The position numbers and the translations under genes are program-made. Below, piece by piece: positions 5,439 through 6,983 of a stretch of 6,983 bases of DNA. The number at the start of each line of letters is the position of its first letter. The stretch's first letter is position 1. Origin of the DNA: Flavobacteriales bacterium. Its GTDB lineage: Bacteria > Bacteroidota > Bacteroidia > Flavobacteriales_D > Sanyastnellaceae. The notes beneath the pieces were generated by a model that saw only the letters and a program-made list of their open reading frames with translations, was not told the DNA's origin and ran no database searches. Location of the stretch: the NCBI GenBank assembly GCA_947464885.1, contig CANHYZ010000105.1, positions 1-6,983 of the forward strand, given 5' to 3'.

Positions 5439-6431
5439 ATGGCTGAATCAAATTTTGTTGACTACGTAAAAATTTGCTGTCGCTCAGGCAAGGGCGGAGG
5501 CGGTAGTCGGCATTTCCGTCGCGAAAAGTTCATCGAGAGAGGCGGTCCGGATGGTGGCGATGGCGGCCGTGGTGGCCATATCATTGTCAGAGGAAGTAAG
5601 GATGTGTGGACACTGCTTCACTTGAAGTATCGCAAGCATGTTATTGCGGAGGACGGAGAGGCGGGTGCCGGTGCCAAACGAACAGGCGCTCAAGGGGAAG
5701 ATGAAATATTGAAAGTACCACTGGGGACCGTCGCCAAAGATTTTGAAACCGGACGCATTGAATTTGAAATCACGGAAGAGGATCAGGAGTATGTTCTGGT
5801 TTCAGGAGGCCGTGGCGGATTGGGTAACGATCACTTCAAAACGTCCACCAATCAAGCGCCTGACTATGCGCAGCCCGGTGAACCCGGTAAAGAGGAATGG
5901 AAGATTCTTGAGTTGAAGGTTCTCGCGGATGTTGGTTTGGTCGGTTTCCCTAATGCGGGTAAATCAACATTGCTTTCCGTTGTTAGCGCAGCCAAGCCCG
6001 AAATCGCTGATTATCCTTTTACAACCCTTGTTCCCAATTTAGGAATGGTGCGTTACCGAGGTGATCGCTCCTTTGTGATGGCCGATATCCCCGGAATCAT
6101 TGAAGGTGCTGCTGAGGGCAAAGGATTGGGCCATCGCTTCCTTCGACACATCGAACGAAACTCAACGCTGCTTTTCATGATTGCTTGCGATTCAAAAGAT
6201 ATCGCCGCAGAATACAAAGTGCTTGTCAATGAACTCGGCAAATACAATCCGGAGTTATTGCACAAGAAAAGACTTCTTGCCATTACCAAGAGCGACATGC
6301 TTGATGAAATAATGATGGATCAGATGCGGGAATTGTTGCCCAAGGATGTGCCGTCCATGTTTATTTCAGCAGTGGCAAACATGAACATCGATCGACTCAA
6401 GGACATGATCTGGGAGCAGATTAACAGTTGA
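5439..6431 (+). CDS. obgE: Obg family GTPase (CgtA)
   Basis: Essential GTPase that binds the 50S ribosomal subunit and acts in its late assembly and in stress signalling. In 330 residues: N-terminal glycine-rich Obg domain to about residue 158, with the GKGGGGS run at 17-23 and the GGPDGGDGGRGG segment at 35-46; then the G domain with G1 GFPNAGKST 169-177, G2 threonines 195-196 in DYPFTT, G3 DIPG 216-219, G4 TKSD 283-286 (in place of NKxD) and G5 SAV 310-312. The protein ends soon after G5, so the C-terminal OCT domain of some Obg proteins is absent, as in other Bacteroidota members. The start MAESNFVDYVKI fits the family. It is the second gene after adk, and its TGA directly touches the stop of the convergent OmpA-domain gene. 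Confidence 0.97.
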   Translation: MAESNFVDYVKICCRSGKGGGGSRHFRREKFIERGGPDGGDGGRGGHIIVRGSKDVWTLLHLKYRKHVIAEDGEAGAGAKRTGAQGEDEILKVPLGTVAKDFETGRIEFEITEEDQEYVLVSGGRGGLGNDHFKTSTNQAPDYAQPGEPGKEEWKILELKVLADVGLVGFPNAGKSTLLSVVSAAKPEIADYPFTTLVPNLGMVRYRGDRSFVMADIPGIIEGAAEGKGLGHRFLRHIERNSTLLFMIACDSKDIAAEYKVLVNELGKYNPELLHKKRLLAITKSDMLDEIMMDQMRELLPKDVPSMFISAVANMNIDRLKDMIWEQINS

Positions 6432-6445
6432 TTACTGGATCAACT
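6426..6445. other. Hairpin spanning both stop codons of the obgE / OmpA-gene junction
   Basis: AGTTGAT (6426-6432) and ATCAACT (6439-6445) form a perfect 7-bp stem with loop TACTGG. The structure covers the obgE TGA (6429-6431) and the opposing TAA (complement of 6432-6434). Neither side is followed by a T-run, so it is not a classic terminator, but it is the only structure visible where the two converging transcripts must end. Confidence 0.45.
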
Positions 6446-6983
6446 CAAACTTCTTCTCCAAAATTTGAAATTCAACGCGGCGGTTTTGATGACGACCCTC
6501 GTCGGTCGTGTTATCAGCGACAGGAACATCTTTCCCGAAAAAAGTCAGTTGCAATCTGGAAGCGTCGATGCCCTTTGCAGCTAAATGGTCGATTACCTTT
6601 TGTGCTCTGCGCTTTGATAGGTTGAGGTTGTACCCGTCAGGACCGACAACATCCGTGTGACCGGAAATCTCCATATACATTGCCCGATTCTTCTTCAGCA
6701 ACACATACACATCTTCGAGTTGCAACAAGGCTTCATCAGTGAGCAAGTCTTGATCAAAATCGAAGAGGATGGCGTCGAGCTTGATTTTAGTATACTCATT
6801 CAGTTCGAGCGGTGGATCTACGGCAATACTTGCCAGGTATTCGTTTTCACAACTGCATTCGAGTTTGCGCTGTACGGGCCTTACTTTGACATCATCGACA
6901 TACATGTATGACCATGTGCCGTAGCCCTTATCGTTCATATCGGCGGTGCGACGAATAACCTTAAGCTCTTTGTCTGTTTTGAA
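6432..6983 (-). CDS. OmpA-family C-terminal domain protein, 5'-truncated by window edge
   Basis: Outer-membrane or periplasmic protein that should bind peptidoglycan through its C-terminal OmpA domain. The frame stays open to the window end (15 more codons before the ATG at 6938), so the gene starts upstream and 183 residues are visible. Numbered from the internal Met at 6938: ILFDFDQDLLT 57-67 opens the OmpA domain; GHTDVVG 93-99, LSKRRA 107-112 and NRRVEF 152-157 are its signature, including the Asp96 and Arg positions that contact diaminopimelate. The segment before it contains YMYVDDVKVR (11-20), which resembles the last strand of a beta-sandwich (carbohydrate-binding-like) domain seen in Bacteroidota surface proteins, then a CSC pair (28-30). 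This suggests a beta-sandwich/OmpA fusion rather than a beta-barrel porin, but the N-terminal part is not visible. No signal peptide can be assessed. Confidence 0.88.
   Translation of the reverse strand, partial: FKTDKELKVIRRTADMNDKGYGTWSYMYVDDVKVRPVQRKLECSCENEYLASIAVDPPLELNEYTKIKLDAILFDFDQDLLTDEALLQLEDVYVLLKKNRAMYMEISGHTDVVGPDGYNLNLSKRRAQKVIDHLAAKGIDASRLQLTFFGKDVPVADNTTDEGRHQNRRVEFQILEKKFELIQ

Noticed and set aside
6936..6938. ATG at 6938 (- strand) as the true start of the OmpA-domain gene
   Set aside because: The frame stays open to the window end, there is no signal peptide after this Met, and the adjacent sequence looks like the inside of a beta-rich domain.

Overview
The window is a stretch of ordinary chromosome from a member of the Bacteroidota, most likely in or near the Flavobacteriales. 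This rests on protein sequence: the GlmM, Obg and OmpA-domain proteins have the wording typical of that phylum. It also rests on the gene starts, which lack Shine-Dalgarno sequences and in several cases are preceded by -7 boxes close to the Bacteroidota consensus TAnnTTTG. Base composition looks even and coding is dense. I see no mobile element, CRISPR array, rRNA or tRNA.

Layout: positions 1-1294 hold the 3' part of a phosphoglucosamine mutase gene (glmM, 5' end outside the window). It is followed by a group I (NifS/IscS-like) cysteine desulfurase at 1358-2509. A 140-base gap with a 10-bp inverted repeat then leads to a small basic protein of unknown function (2650-2916). That gene is closed by a textbook intrinsic terminator at 2934-2960. 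Only 18 bases later a small lipoprotein begins (2979-3305); it carries a CX4CH cytochrome-c-like motif. All of these are on the + strand. They meet lpdA (dihydrolipoyl dehydrogenase, 4694-3306, - strand) head-on with no base between the two stop codons. A 141-base divergent region with promoter candidates for both directions and an operator-like dyad separates lpdA from the + strand pair adk (adenylate kinase, 4836-5411) and obgE (Obg GTPase, 5439-6431). obgE in turn converges with no gap on a - strand gene, cut by the window end, whose C-terminus is an OmpA-type peptidoglycan-binding domain (6983-6432).

How they fit together: most genes are housekeeping (cell-wall amino sugar precursor, sulfur transfer, the E3 subunit of 2-oxoacid dehydrogenases, adenylate balance, ribosome-associated GTPase) and do not form one pathway. 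adk and obgE look like a real two-gene transcription unit. The envelope-related products are GlmM, the lipoprotein and the OmpA-domain protein.

I found no evidence for a new multi-gene system. The items most worth a second look are the CX4CH lipoprotein placed directly behind a terminator, the unrecognised basic protein with AT-hook-like ends, the two zero-gap convergent junctions (one under a 7-bp hairpin covering both stop codons), and the dyads at 2505-2564 and 4774-4801.
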